From the NCBI GenBank assembly GCA_018397065.1, contig JAGTRI010000005.1, forward strand, positions 1 through 64,000: 64,000 nucleotides of DNA. Reading direction: 5' to 3'. The first letter of the stretch is position 1. Every line of letters starts with the position of its first letter. Below, piece after piece: positions 34,129-43,003 of this stretch. The position numbers and the translations under genes were made by a program. The notes under the pieces were generated by a model. The model had not been told where the DNA came from. It worked only from the letters and a program-made list of their open reading frames with translations, and did not search any database. The DNA is from Candidatus Bathyarchaeota archaeon. GTDB lineage: Archaea > Thermoproteota > Bathyarchaeia > Bathyarchaeales > DTEX01.

Positions 34129-34998
34129 ATGGCACGTGAGAGCTTGACCGAAACCGTTGGCGTAGTAGCCCGCATTGACCGAAAAGAAGCCTTAACCTTA
34201 GCGGCAAAACTAGCTGAAAAGTTCAAAACTGAAGGGTTTCACGTATTCATAGAGACGACGCTAGCAAAACGCCTTAGACTAACAGAAGACTCAGCGCCAA
34301 TCGAAAACATGAAGACAAACCTTATTGTCACAATCGGGGGAGACGGCACAATACTGAGAACATGCCTAAGACTTCCAAAACCCGAGCCTCCGATACTGGC
34401 AATCGACATGGGAGTAAGAGGGTTCCTCACGGAAATCCCGCCTGAAAAAGCATTTGAAGCTGTAGACAAATATTTGAAGGGAGCCTATGCGGTGGAACAG
34501 TACAGCAAACTTGCTTCATTTGTAGGCGACACAAGGCTTCCCGACGCGTTAAACGAGGTTTTCGTCACGTCCCGTCACCTGTCAAAGCTGCTTCACGTAA
34601 GAATAATGAAGGACGACAAGCCCGTTGCAGATTGCCGAGCTGACGGCGTAATCATGTCGACCCAAGTTGGATCAACAGGGTACACGTTTTCAGCAGGCGG
34701 TCCAATTCTAGACCCGGAGCTGGATGCTTTTGTTTTGACTCCGGTTTGCCCAATCACGGTTATGCGCCCAATCGTGTTTTCCGCAACCTCCGAGGTGGCA
34801 GTGGAGCTGCTCAATCCCAAGGTGGCGAAGGTTGTAATTGATGGCGACTTCCAAAAACTTATGGGCGAGAAGACACCGTCGATTCGTGTAAGAAAGTCGG
34901 AGCACAAATCGTCTTTTATTCGTTTTGAAGGCCACTTCTATCAGCGGCTGAAGGCTAGACTGCTTTTTTCGAAAGAGGAAGGCTACGAAAATGGGTAG
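34129..34998 (+). CDS. nadK: NAD kinase
   Basis: Phosphorylates NAD to NADP with ATP or polyphosphate. The diagnostic GGDGT is at residues 70-74 and the second nucleotide motif is in STQVGSTGYTFSAGGPILDP; the 289-residue length is usual for archaeal forms. The start ATG is about 24 bases after a TATA-like CTATAATAAG (34103-34112), suggesting a leaderless message. Its end overlaps the Nob1 gene by eight bases. Confidence 0.95.
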   Translation: MARESLTETVGVVARIDRKEALTLAAKLAEKFKTEGFHVFIETTLAKRLRLTEDSAPIENMKTNLIVTIGGDGTILRTCLRLPKPEPPILAIDMGVRGFLTEIPPEKAFEAVDKYLKGAYAVEQYSKLASFVGDTRLPDALNEVFVTSRHLSKLLHVRIMKDDKPVADCRADGVIMSTQVGSTGYTFSAGGPILDPELDAFVLTPVCPITVMRPIVFSATSEVAVELLNPKVAKVVIDGDFQKLMGEKTPSIRVRKSEHKSSFIRFEGHFYQRLKARLLFSKEEGYENG

Positions 34999-35527
34999 CC
35001 GTAAAATCTTCGCCCTTGACACTTCAGCCTTCATCGCAGGGTTCAACCCATCTGAAATAGACTACGATGTGTATTCGGTTCCCAATGTTGAAAAAGAACT
35101 TATCAAAGCAGGTTTACCAAAAGTTAGGTTTCAAACAGCAGTAGAGTCTGGTAAACTTAAGATTCAAACTCCACATGCCCGATATGTAGAAGCTGTTAAA
35201 GAGTCTGCTACGGAAACTGGAGATATATTTTGCCTTTCAGAGGCTGACATACTTGTTCTTGCCTTGGCAGCTCAGCTTAAAGACGAAGGAAACACGCCTA
35301 TAGTTGTTACAGACGACTATTCAATGCAGAATGTAGCATCAAAAAACAACATTAGCTTCACCTCACTAGCAACTTTTGGCATCAGATACCGCCTACAATG
35401 GCAAGTATACTGCCCAGCATGCCACAAAAAATACCCATCGAACTACAAACACAAAGACTGTGAAATCTGCGGAACCAAACTAAAAAGAAAACCCAAAACC
35501 AAAAACCCAACAAACCAACAAACATAA
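34991..35527 (+). CDS. nob1: Nob1-type PIN endonuclease (rRNA maturation)
   Basis: PIN-domain nuclease that trims the 3' end of 16S rRNA. The N-terminal PIN fold has D10 in ALDTSAFIAGF, D86 in LSEADILVLA and DD at 108-109 in VVTDDYSM. A zinc ribbon follows with C141, C144, C157 and C160, then a basic tail. At 178 residues it matches compact archaeal Nob1. It overlaps the end of the NAD kinase gene. Confidence 0.92.
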   Translation: MGSRKIFALDTSAFIAGFNPSEIDYDVYSVPNVEKELIKAGLPKVRFQTAVESGKLKIQTPHARYVEAVKESATETGDIFCLSEADILVLALAAQLKDEGNTPIVVTDDYSMQNVASKNNISFTSLATFGIRYRLQWQVYCPACHKKYPSNYKHKDCEICGTKLKRKPKTKNPTNQQT

Positions 35528-35578
35528 AAAAATACACCCCAAAAAACACCCAACAAAAACCCAATCGTTACAAAGGAA

Positions 35579-35646
35579 TACCGGGAAACCCAAGCTGCCG
35601 GGGAGATGAGAAGGGGGTATATTTAGACAGGTTGGGTTTCCCGGTA
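35579..35646. repeat. Perfect 15-base inverted repeat with structured loop
   Basis: TACCGGGAAACCCAA (35579-35593) is exactly complementary to TTGGGTTTCCCGGTA (35632-35646). One G-G mismatch and three more pairs (35595-35597 with 35628-35630) extend the stem, leaving a purine-rich 30-base loop. It is far stronger than neighbouring sequence and lies between nob1 and pelA, both on the plus strand. It may be a small RNA, a transcript 3' structure or a mobile repeat unit. Confidence 0.7.
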
Positions 35647-35787
35647 AGTTATCCTCTGCATTTTCCATGTAATAAATTTTTCGCCGTTATATTTTTTGAT
35701 TTTGTCTTTTTTTGTTTTGTGAACCTTTTTCGATAAATTTAACAATGTGTGGTGTCTTACAAGTTTTGTTGTGAAGGTAGCGGTTGA

Positions 35788-36864
35788 ATGAGGATTCTTC
35801 GTAGTGATGTTAAGCATGGCACTGTTGTTGTGTTACCTGAGGTGCTTGATGATTTTTGGGTACTTTATAATGTGATTAAGAAGGGGGACAGAGTGTACAC
35901 TAACACGTCTAGAGAGGTTAGGCTTGGTGACCGATACGATAGGCCAGAGAAAGGAAAGCGCATATCAGTTTTTCTCGGTATTTCAGCTGAAAGTGTAACG
36001 TGGGACCGCTATTTGAATCGGCTTCGGGTTCACGGAATTATCTGCGAAGCCCCGGAAGACGTTGGAGCTGGTTCTCATCACACTTTAAACGTGACCTTGA
36101 ACAAGCCCCTAACGATTGTGAAGGACAACTGGATGAAGTATGAGCTTGACCAGCTTAAGAAAGCTACTGAAACCGGAGCGCCGCCAGTTTCAGTCATAGT
36201 TGTCGATGACGAAGGATACTGCCTTGCTGTTCTCAGAGGATTCGGGTTCGACGTGAAAGCTGAGGAAACTGTTAGTTTACCTGGGAAACAAAGCGCTGAC
36301 GAAAGGACGAAAACTCTTCAAGAAATGTTTAAATCCGCAGCCAGAGCCATTGAGAGTCTTGACTCTGAATTTAGGCAATCCATTGTTGTGCTTGGGGTGG
36401 GCTTCATAAAAAACGAGTTTGTCAGGTTTCTGGAAAATTCTAAGCCTGAACTTCGAAAAGCAGTTGTTGACGTGAAAAGTGTCAACAACAGTGGCAAAGC
36501 AGGCATCGACGAAGCATTACGGTCAGGAATCCTCAACAAGGCGTTGAAGAACGTTAGAATCGCCGAAGAAGCCGAGGCTGTGGAAAAAATTTTGGAAAGA
36601 CTTGGAAAGGAACAGGCAACCGCCACCTACGGGTTAACCGAAGTTGTAAAAGCAAACAACATAGGTGCAGTTGACCAGCTGCTGCTTACAGACAGGAAGC
36701 TAAGAGAAGCCTCAGATGAGGAAAGGCGTGTACTCGAAAGCCTCATGCGAGAAGTTGAGGACAAACGTGGAAAAGTCGTCATAATCAGCACGGAACACGA
36801 GGCAGGAACAAAACTGTCCTCGCTTGGAGGAATAGCGGCGCTCCTAAGATTTCCAATAAGTTAA
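35788..36864 (+). CDS. pelA: Pelota, ribosome rescue factor
   Basis: Archaeal Dom34/pelota, which works with the ABCE1 ATPase and aEF1A to free stalled ribosomes. The 358-residue protein has the N-terminal Sm-like domain (MRILRSDVKHGTVVV, DDFWVLYNVIKKGD), the central domain and the C-terminal eRF1-3-like domain (ATYGLTEVVKANNIGAVD, EHEAGTKLSSLGGIAALLRF). It lacks a GGQ motif, as expected for pelota rather than aRF1. Confidence 0.96.
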   Translation: MRILRSDVKHGTVVVLPEVLDDFWVLYNVIKKGDRVYTNTSREVRLGDRYDRPEKGKRISVFLGISAESVTWDRYLNRLRVHGIICEAPEDVGAGSHHTLNVTLNKPLTIVKDNWMKYELDQLKKATETGAPPVSVIVVDDEGYCLAVLRGFGFDVKAEETVSLPGKQSADERTKTLQEMFKSAARAIESLDSEFRQSIVVLGVGFIKNEFVRFLENSKPELRKAVVDVKSVNNSGKAGIDEALRSGILNKALKNVRIAEEAEAVEKILERLGKEQATATYGLTEVVKANNIGAVDQLLLTDRKLREASDEERRVLESLMREVEDKRGKVVIISTEHEAGTKLSSLGGIAALLRFPIS

Positions 36865-36872
36865 CTGCGGGT

Positions 36873-38234
36873 TCACTTAGTTTCTTTTATTGCCTTGTTT
36901 ATTTTATTTTCAGCAAAACCAACCAATCTTTGAAGAGCATCTTGGGTCTTCGCTTCGACGGTAAGCCTGACAAGAGGCTGCGTGTTAGATGGTCTTATAA
37001 GGAACCAGCCTTCATCCTCGATTACTTTTACGCCGTCCAAGGTCACTGTCTCGAAGCCGGCTTCTATGAACTCTTTAGCCAGCCTTTTTACAACCAAGAA
37101 TTTTTTCTCTTCAGAGCAAACATAGTTTTTTATGGGTATCCTAGGGTACTCAGGTGTCGAATCAGCGATGTCTGAGAGTTTTATGCCTTTTTTTGAGAGA
37201 ACCTCGGCAACTTTAAGGCTTGTAAATATCGCGTCGTCGAAGCCGTAAACATCCATGAAATAGAAGTGGCCGCTTGTTTCTCCACCGAAGACCGCCTTTT
37301 CTTTCAGTATCTTGTCAACGATGTACGTGTGTCCGACCTGGCTGAGAATGGGCTTTCCGCCGTTAGCTCTGATTGTTTCTTCAACTGCCAGAGAACAACT
37401 AACCTCGTAAACCACCGCTGCACCTGGATTCTTCTTCAAATAGTGGTCAGCCAACATGATAAAGATAACAGTGCTTGAAACCATCCTGCCTTTGTCATCT
37501 ACGAACACTGCTCGATCTCCATCTGCATCGTAGCCAACGCCGAAGTCCGCCTTTTGCCTGAGAACAAGACTTTTCACATCAACCAAAGTCTCTTCACTCG
37601 GCTCAGGGGAATGAGAAGGAAAGGACCCATCAGGTTCAGCGTTAATGGCTGTAACGTTTAGCCCTGTTTTGTCGAAAATTTCTGGTATAAGAACGCAGCA
37701 TGAACCGTTTCCCGGATCTGCGATAATCTTCAGTTTCCGTTGAATTTCTATCTTGCCAGAAACATAATCAATATAGTCCGAGATGGCGGTTAGGTTACGT
37801 TTCATGCTTCCTCGACTAGCGGACCTGAACTTGCCTTCTAAGACGAGGTTTTTTAACTTTTCCATGCCCATACCCATCGAGATGAAACTGTTTCCAGCCC
37901 ATATCTTGAATCCATTCCAGTCAGATGGATTATGCGAGGCTGTAACCATGACTCCGCCGTCTTTGCCATAGTGCACTGAACAAAAATAGAGAAGCGGGGT
38001 AGTAACAACACCGATGTCTTCTACGTTAAGCCCGCCTGCAAGCATACCATCAGAAACCGCACTGCACAGGGATTCTCCACTTTTCCTTACGTCTCTGCCT
38101 ACAAGCATCGTTTTTCCTTCGCCGCCAACGTATACGGCCAATGCATTCCCGATTCTTTTGGCAATTTCATCTGTGATTTCTTTGCCGTATACTCCTCGAA
38201 TGTCATAAGCTCTGAAGATGCCTTCTGAAATCAT
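36873..38234 (-). CDS. Phosphohexomutase (phosphomannomutase/phosphoglucomutase family)
   Basis: Interconverts hexose 1- and 6-phosphates for sugar nucleotide synthesis. Phosphoserine loop TASHNPSDWNGFK, Mg loop GYDADGDRAVFVD, sugar loop GGETSGHFYF and phosphate loop RPSNTQPLVRLTVEAK are intact across 453 residues. The GETSGH loop fits phosphomannomutase/phosphoglucomutase rather than a strict GlmM. It is convergent with pelA. Confidence 0.94.
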   Translation of the reverse strand: MISEGIFRAYDIRGVYGKEITDEIAKRIGNALAVYVGGEGKTMLVGRDVRKSGESLCSAVSDGMLAGGLNVEDIGVVTTPLLYFCSVHYGKDGGVMVTASHNPSDWNGFKIWAGNSFISMGMGMEKLKNLVLEGKFRSASRGSMKRNLTAISDYIDYVSGKIEIQRKLKIIADPGNGSCCVLIPEIFDKTGLNVTAINAEPDGSFPSHSPEPSEETLVDVKSLVLRQKADFGVGYDADGDRAVFVDDKGRMVSSTVIFIMLADHYLKKNPGAAVVYEVSCSLAVEETIRANGGKPILSQVGHTYIVDKILKEKAVFGGETSGHFYFMDVYGFDDAIFTSLKVAEVLSKKGIKLSDIADSTPEYPRIPIKNYVCSEEKKFLVVKRLAKEFIEAGFETVTLDGVKVIEDEGWFLIRPSNTQPLVRLTVEAKTQDALQRLVGFAENKINKAIKETK

Positions 38235-38321
38235 GCGTAAACTTCCAGGCTATAATACTATGAGGATAATTTATTAAAATTTCTGCACATAACTGATTCT
38301 GCAAAAAATTGGTGTCAAAAA

Positions 38322-38774
38322 ATGGTTATAACCGAGGTTATCACAGCGCACGGTCACAGGAATATTCAGGCGAACCATAAAACCACTTTTGAGATAACAA
38401 AAGACGCTCACTTAACAAGTAGGGGAGACTGCATAATCGCGGTGAAAGCAGATAGAAGTCTTGTTGACTTGAGCGACGGATTCAAAGAATCAGCGAGAGA
38501 CAGTAATGCAAGAATAACGATTACAATCGAAGCTGGCAACGAAAAAGAAATTGTGAACGCCTTTGGCGACCCAAACCTTTCACTAAGCCACAAAACAGAC
38601 ATCGTTGTTCGCAAAAGCAATTACATTTGCAGCCGAACATTGGCCGTTAAGGCAGACAAAGCCGCATGTGACCTTTCAAGAAGTTTGGTGGAAAAACTCA
38701 GAAACCCAAACCAAACGGTCAAAATAACTGTGTCTGTCATCAAGTTAAATGACGAAATATGCCGTCCTATTTGA
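38322..38774 (+). CDS. DUF371 family protein
   Basis: A 150-residue archaeal conserved protein with the family pattern EVITAHGHRNIQANHKTTFE, then ITKDAHLTSRGDCIIAVKAD. No catalytic role is known. It overlaps the 3' end of the convergent trm5 gene by eight bases. Its promoter lies in the 87-base gap to the phosphohexomutase. Confidence 0.85.
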   Translation: MVITEVITAHGHRNIQANHKTTFEITKDAHLTSRGDCIIAVKADRSLVDLSDGFKESARDSNARITITIEAGNEKEIVNAFGDPNLSLSHKTDIVVRKSNYICSRTLAVKADKAACDLSRSLVEKLRNPNQTVKITVSVIKLNDEICRPI

Positions 38775-39849
38775 CAATTGCGTCTAAAACAACTTGCCAT
38801 TCAAAAGGAGCGACCTCTCGGACTATTCTTGCAGCTGAAAATTCGTGGACCTTCCGGCCAGCCTCGTTAAGAGCTTCTGCAAGATGTTTTTTCGCTGAAT
38901 CCAAGGTGTCAGGCCCCTTCGTGAACTCGTAATAGTGCAAGACTCCGCCTTCAGGTTTCAGAGCTTCACTGGCAATGTCAACGTACTCTATCGCGGTTTC
39001 TGGAAGGTTCATTATCACGCGATCAGCTGTTCCACGCAGTCTTTCCTTAACAACTTTTCTAATGTCCCCGAGAATGGGTACAACCTTTCCTAAGACACCG
39101 TTGACAATCACGTTTTTTTCCAAGAATCTTACGGCATCAGGGTTCACATCAACAGCGTAAATCTTGATGTCTTTATGCATCTTGGCCATTAGAATTGAGA
39201 ACGGTCCGACGCCTGCGAACATGTCGACAACGGTTTCTTTTTCTTTCGCTTGCGATGCAACCCTTAAGTGCTCATAGGAGAGCCTAGGTGAAAAGTAAAC
39301 CTTTTCTATGTCTAAGAAAAATTTGCAGCCGTGCTCCTTGTGAACTGTTCCTGTTTTGTGTTGTCCAGCTATGACCTCGTATTGCCTCAGTCTCCGAACT
39401 CCTTTAACAGCGCCTGACTTTGCCAGAACTGTTCGCACGTTTTTGTGAGTCTTAAGGATTATTTCGCCGACGAGGTTTCTGTAATTATTTAGCTCAGAGG
39501 GAACTTCGACTACGGCTATTTCACCTATTAAGTCTAAGGAACGTGGAAAAAGCGGAACGAGATGAGACGGAAGAGACTTAACAGCTAAGTCAAGAGCAGT
39601 TTTAGGTTGATGAGTGCGAACCGTGAATTTCTGAACGACGGTTTTTGAATCGACTAAAGATTTGCGAAATTCCTCGGCTTGCCTTGGAATGGGTTTCTGA
39701 ACCAATGGAATAAAAAGAAAATCGCCTTCTTTAATGATTCCCAGATGTTTGTCAAGCAGACCCAATCTCGAAGCTAAGCGTATAGCTTTTTCGCCCTGTT
39801 TTTTCGAAACTTTTAGGGCATAAGCTTCCGTGGCTGTTTTCCGGTTCAT
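38767..39849 (-). CDS. trm5: tRNA (guanine-37-N1)-methyltransferase Trm5
   Basis: Class I SAM methyltransferase making m1G37 and a starting point for wyosine in tRNA-Phe. The 360-residue protein has an N-terminal recognition domain, then FFLDIEKVYFSPRLSYEHLR, the SAM motif VVDMFAGVGPFSILMAK, VDVNPDAV and the NLPE active-site motif. Distinction between Trm5a, b and c needs phylogeny. It is followed on the same strand, upstream, by a PfkB kinase. Confidence 0.93.
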   Translation of the reverse strand: MNRKTATEAYALKVSKKQGEKAIRLASRLGLLDKHLGIIKEGDFLFIPLVQKPIPRQAEEFRKSLVDSKTVVQKFTVRTHQPKTALDLAVKSLPSHLVPLFPRSLDLIGEIAVVEVPSELNNYRNLVGEIILKTHKNVRTVLAKSGAVKGVRRLRQYEVIAGQHKTGTVHKEHGCKFFLDIEKVYFSPRLSYEHLRVASQAKEKETVVDMFAGVGPFSILMAKMHKDIKIYAVDVNPDAVRFLEKNVIVNGVLGKVVPILGDIRKVVKERLRGTADRVIMNLPETAIEYVDIASEALKPEGGVLHYYEFTKGPDTLDSAKKHLAEALNEAGRKVHEFSAARIVREVAPFEWQVVLDAIVK

Positions 39850-39898
39850 GAACTGTTTTCATTTCTCCGACGTTTTTCTTAACAAGCATTTTTACTTT

Positions 39899-40936
39899 CT
39901 AATCGATTCTTTGGACTTTTATTCGGTTCAGAATTTCCTGTCCTTGTTCGTCGAGAATCTTTTTCACGTTGCGTTCTGTTACAGCTGTGGTTGTTCCCAC
40001 CATTGTTACGCAAGCTGCGCCTGCGGCTTCGCCCTCCAAAAGAACGATTGGCAAATCCTCGACCGGGATGTCAGAGATTTCAAACCTTTTTTTGCCTATT
40101 GTTTTAAGTAGTCCACTAATTATGCCTGCGCACATAGCGTCGCCTGCACCCGTAGGATCGACTACTTGAACCTTGAAAGACGGCATCTCAAAAAGCAAGT
40201 TCTGCGACATAGCAACCAGCCCTTTTTCTCCCATACTTATAACTACGAAATTTGCACCTTTCTCAATCAAAACCTGGGCTGCCTTTCTAGGGTCATCCTT
40301 ACCCGTCATACCTTTAGCTTCATCCTGGTTACAATGAAATATGTCCGTAAACTTGAGCGAAGGAAAAATTAGGTCCCACCCTCGTTTGTAAGGCTTAACT
40401 ATGTCTAAGAAAGTTAAACAGTTCATGTCCTTCGCCTTTTGGAGAACCATCGGTAGATCCTCGTCGAACCTTCCGGTGAATCCGATTCCGCCGGTATACA
40501 GCACAGCTGGTTCTTCGTCCTCTAAAACTGAGAGTACATATTCTGGGCTTAAATGCCAGTTTGCTCCAATGTCTACGTGAAACCTTCTGTCTTCTCCTGA
40601 AACCACGAGAACCATATCTTTTGATGTACCAGCGTTCTTTACTCTTTGAAGATGCGTGACCAAACTGTGACTTTTTAGCAAGTTTTCCAGAAAGTCGCCG
40701 AAAACGTCTTCTCCCACTGCGCCCACGCAGCTGACCTCTCCTTGTTGCAATCCCAGTTTCCTAAGGTCTATTGAAACGTTTCCTGCGTGTCCACCCATGT
40801 GTACCTCAATTCCGCGCGAAGCAAAAGTCAGTTCACCTGGGCTTGAAATTTTAGGCAAATCAGCAGCGATTATGTCAACCACAAGAATTCCTGCGCATGT
40901 AACCTGCAACCTAACATTACTCCAAACAGTTCTCAA
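39899..40936 (-). CDS. PfkB-family carbohydrate or nucleoside kinase
   Basis: Ribokinase-superfamily kinase of about 345 residues. It has GELTFASRGIEVHMGGHAGNV (substrate glycine pair) and the catalytic signature DPTGAGDAMCAG with the base aspartate. The frame starts with TTG at 40936; a TTG at 40909, with GGAG ten bases before, is an alternative. The gene lies downstream of an aldo/keto reductase on the same strand; a fucose-isomerase-like gene is nearby, so a sugar or polyol route is possible. The substrate is unresolved. Confidence 0.87.
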   Translation of the reverse strand: MRTVWSNVRLQVTCAGILVVDIIAADLPKISSPGELTFASRGIEVHMGGHAGNVSIDLRKLGLQQGEVSCVGAVGEDVFGDFLENLLKSHSLVTHLQRVKNAGTSKDMVLVVSGEDRRFHVDIGANWHLSPEYVLSVLEDEEPAVLYTGGIGFTGRFDEDLPMVLQKAKDMNCLTFLDIVKPYKRGWDLIFPSLKFTDIFHCNQDEAKGMTGKDDPRKAAQVLIEKGANFVVISMGEKGLVAMSQNLLFEMPSFKVQVVDPTGAGDAMCAGIISGLLKTIGKKRFEISDIPVEDLPIVLLEGEAAGAACVTMVGTTTAVTERNVKKILDEQGQEILNRIKVQRID

Positions 40937-40983
40937 TAGTTAGTAGACACAAAATCATTTATTGTTTTCTGGAACCTTCTTTT

Positions 40984-42009
40984 TCAGTATTCCGACCAGC
41001 CTTCAAGCGCCCTTTTTGCGTAGCCTCGTATGTATTCACGTGCGCGAGCTACCTCCTCTTTCTTTGTAAGTTCTCTGAGTTTTTCTTTGCCCGCTGGGCT
41101 TTGAGCCGTTTTGAGGCACTTTGTAAGCAGTTCCTCATTTACTTCGCCGTCCTTTGTTGTGACTGCGATGTTTTCCTCAAGTTCAGACATTGTGTTGGTT
41201 CCAGGGACAATTGTGCTGACTTCAGGAGACTTAAGTATCCACTTAAGGGCGGTTTGGGCTGGCGTAAAAACGCCTTTTTCGTAGTTGTCTGGAACAAAAT
41301 TTGTAAACGGAATTCCGTAGTACGGCCAACAAAAAGGTTTCATGACGACTACGCCGACTTCTAAGGCTTTACACAATGGAAACAATGTTTGCTTAGCGTC
41401 GTTGCGGTGAAAGTTGTAGGGAACCATAGCCGAGTCGAAGCAGTCAAACTTCCTTATTAACTCGGCGACGAAGCCTGTTTGGTGGTCAGCAACGCCTATA
41501 GCTTTGATTTTCCCTTGTTCTTTAATTTCTCTAAGCACGTTGATGACAAATTCGAATCTTTCACGCGAATAGCCCGCTGACGGTATGTGAACATTGTAGA
41601 CATCTATGTACCCTGTGTTCAGAATCTTAAGTCTCTGCTCAACTCCACTAATAAGGGTGTCTCTCCACCTAGCTTTTGGAGTCGACTGCAACCTCGCCAA
41701 AGGAGTCATCATCTCCGCAGCCACGTAGACCTTGTTTCTCAGACCAAGAGTCTTAAGAGCCAAGCCTAGAGACTGGCATTCTTCAATGACGCCTGTGTCA
41801 AAATAGTTTACCCCAGCCTCGATGGCGCGTTTAATGAGGTTGTTTCTCGGAGCTTGCGTGCTAATCATCTCCTCCTCTTCTATAAGCTGTTCAGGCTCCC
41901 TTTTTCCAGGAAAGTGGTATGGGTTAAGAAAACGTGCGTATTCGTGTCCTCCAAGCCCAATTTCTGAAACCTTGAATCCTGTTCTGCCTAAAATGTGATA
42001 CCTCATCAT
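40984..42009 (-). CDS. Aldo/keto reductase family protein
   Basis: NADPH-dependent oxidoreductase with a TIM barrel, about 341 residues. It has GRTGFKVSEIGLGG, the catalytic FDTGVIEE region (D with a tyrosine-type site altered), IGVADHQ, and the C-terminal STIVPGTNTMSELEENIAV. Candidate starts are ATG at 42009 or 42006, four to seven bases after GGTG. It precedes the PfkB kinase on the same strand. Substrate unknown. Confidence 0.85.
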   Translation of the reverse strand: MMRYHILGRTGFKVSEIGLGGHEYARFLNPYHFPGKREPEQLIEEEEMISTQAPRNNLIKRAIEAGVNYFDTGVIEECQSLGLALKTLGLRNKVYVAAEMMTPLARLQSTPKARWRDTLISGVEQRLKILNTGYIDVYNVHIPSAGYSRERFEFVINVLREIKEQGKIKAIGVADHQTGFVAELIRKFDCFDSAMVPYNFHRNDAKQTLFPLCKALEVGVVVMKPFCWPYYGIPFTNFVPDNYEKGVFTPAQTALKWILKSPEVSTIVPGTNTMSELEENIAVTTKDGEVNEELLTKCLKTAQSPAGKEKLRELTKKEEVARAREYIRGYAKRALEGWSEY

Positions 42010-42109
42010 GTTCACCGCAATTTCGCACTGAAATTGTAAAATTAGTAGACACTTATAATAAACTCTTTCACTCTATATTCAAACCATTTCCATTCAAGGA
42101 ACCTAAGAA

Positions 42110-42927
42110 ATGCCTGAGCTTCCTGAATTACTGTGATAGCCTCACAGGTGCACAGGAAACTTTATGGGGAAACGGTTGCTGAAGCTGAATCGAGGCAGCC
42201 GAAAAACCTTAACATGCCTGTGGCACAGTTTGTTGAAACCATTAAAGGTAAAACTGTTCGTGAAGTGACAAGCAAGGGTAAATGGATGTTTCTTAAGCTT
42301 GAGCCCTCGCTCTTTTTGCTTATTAACCTCGGGATGTACGGTGAACTTCTCTACTATGTCAACAGGCAAAAACTGCCTGAACGCTACCAGTTTAAACTGA
42401 AATTTTCTGATGGAAGCGGGTTCACGATATTCTTTTCGTGGTTTGGATACGTTCACCTTGTCGCTGAAAAGGATTTGAAAAAGCATAGGTTGACGGCTAA
42501 TCTTGGAGCTAATCCTTTAAGCAGCGATTTTTGTTTTGAACGGTTAGAGGACTTGCTCTCGTCGAAGAAGAAGACGAGGATAAGAAAATTCTTGCTGGAT
42601 CAAAAGAGCATATCAGGTATCGGAAACGTGTACGTGCAAGACATACTCTTTCAAAGCAGATTGCATTCAAACCGCGAAATCTCAACTTTGCCACAAAAGG
42701 AGAAACAAGACATAAATAACGCAATAAGAGATGTGTTGAACCTCAGCATCCAGCATGGCGGTTTAGCTTACGAGAAAGACTTCTACGGGCAGAAAGGCAA
42801 GTTTGACAGAACAAAATTTCTAGTCGGCTACAAAGAAGGTAGATCTTGCCCTGTTTGTGGAACGATAATTAAAAAAATTAAGGCTGGCAGCACCTCGTCA
42901 TATATTTGCCCGAGCTGCCAACGATGA
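42110..42927 (+). CDS. mutM: Formamidopyrimidine-DNA glycosylase, frameshifted after codon 6
   Basis: Fpg/Nei base-excision glycosylase for oxidised purines. The canonical start MPELPE, which holds the catalytic N-terminal proline and glutamate, is encoded at 42110-42127, but that frame stops at TGA 42134. The rest of the protein (TVIASQVHRKLYGETV onward) continues in the neighbouring frame from 42130. Adding one base near 42128 restores MPELPEVTVIAS and a normal length of about 272 residues. The body is intact: SISGIGNVYVQDILFQSRLH and the zinc finger CPVC-x16-CPSC. Either a sequencing error, a real mutation, or recoding. Confidence 0.85.
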
Positions 42928-43003
42928 ACTGGCCTGAGTGCTTGGCTATTTCGACCTAGGAAGGCTGAACACAATTTATATCGCGAGTGGCAATCGTTCT
43001 TAC

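Noticed and set aside
35579-35646. Idea that the hairpin is a fluoride riboswitch or box C/D RNA
   Set aside because: The conserved riboswitch core is missing; a near match to box C exists but no box D pairs with it.
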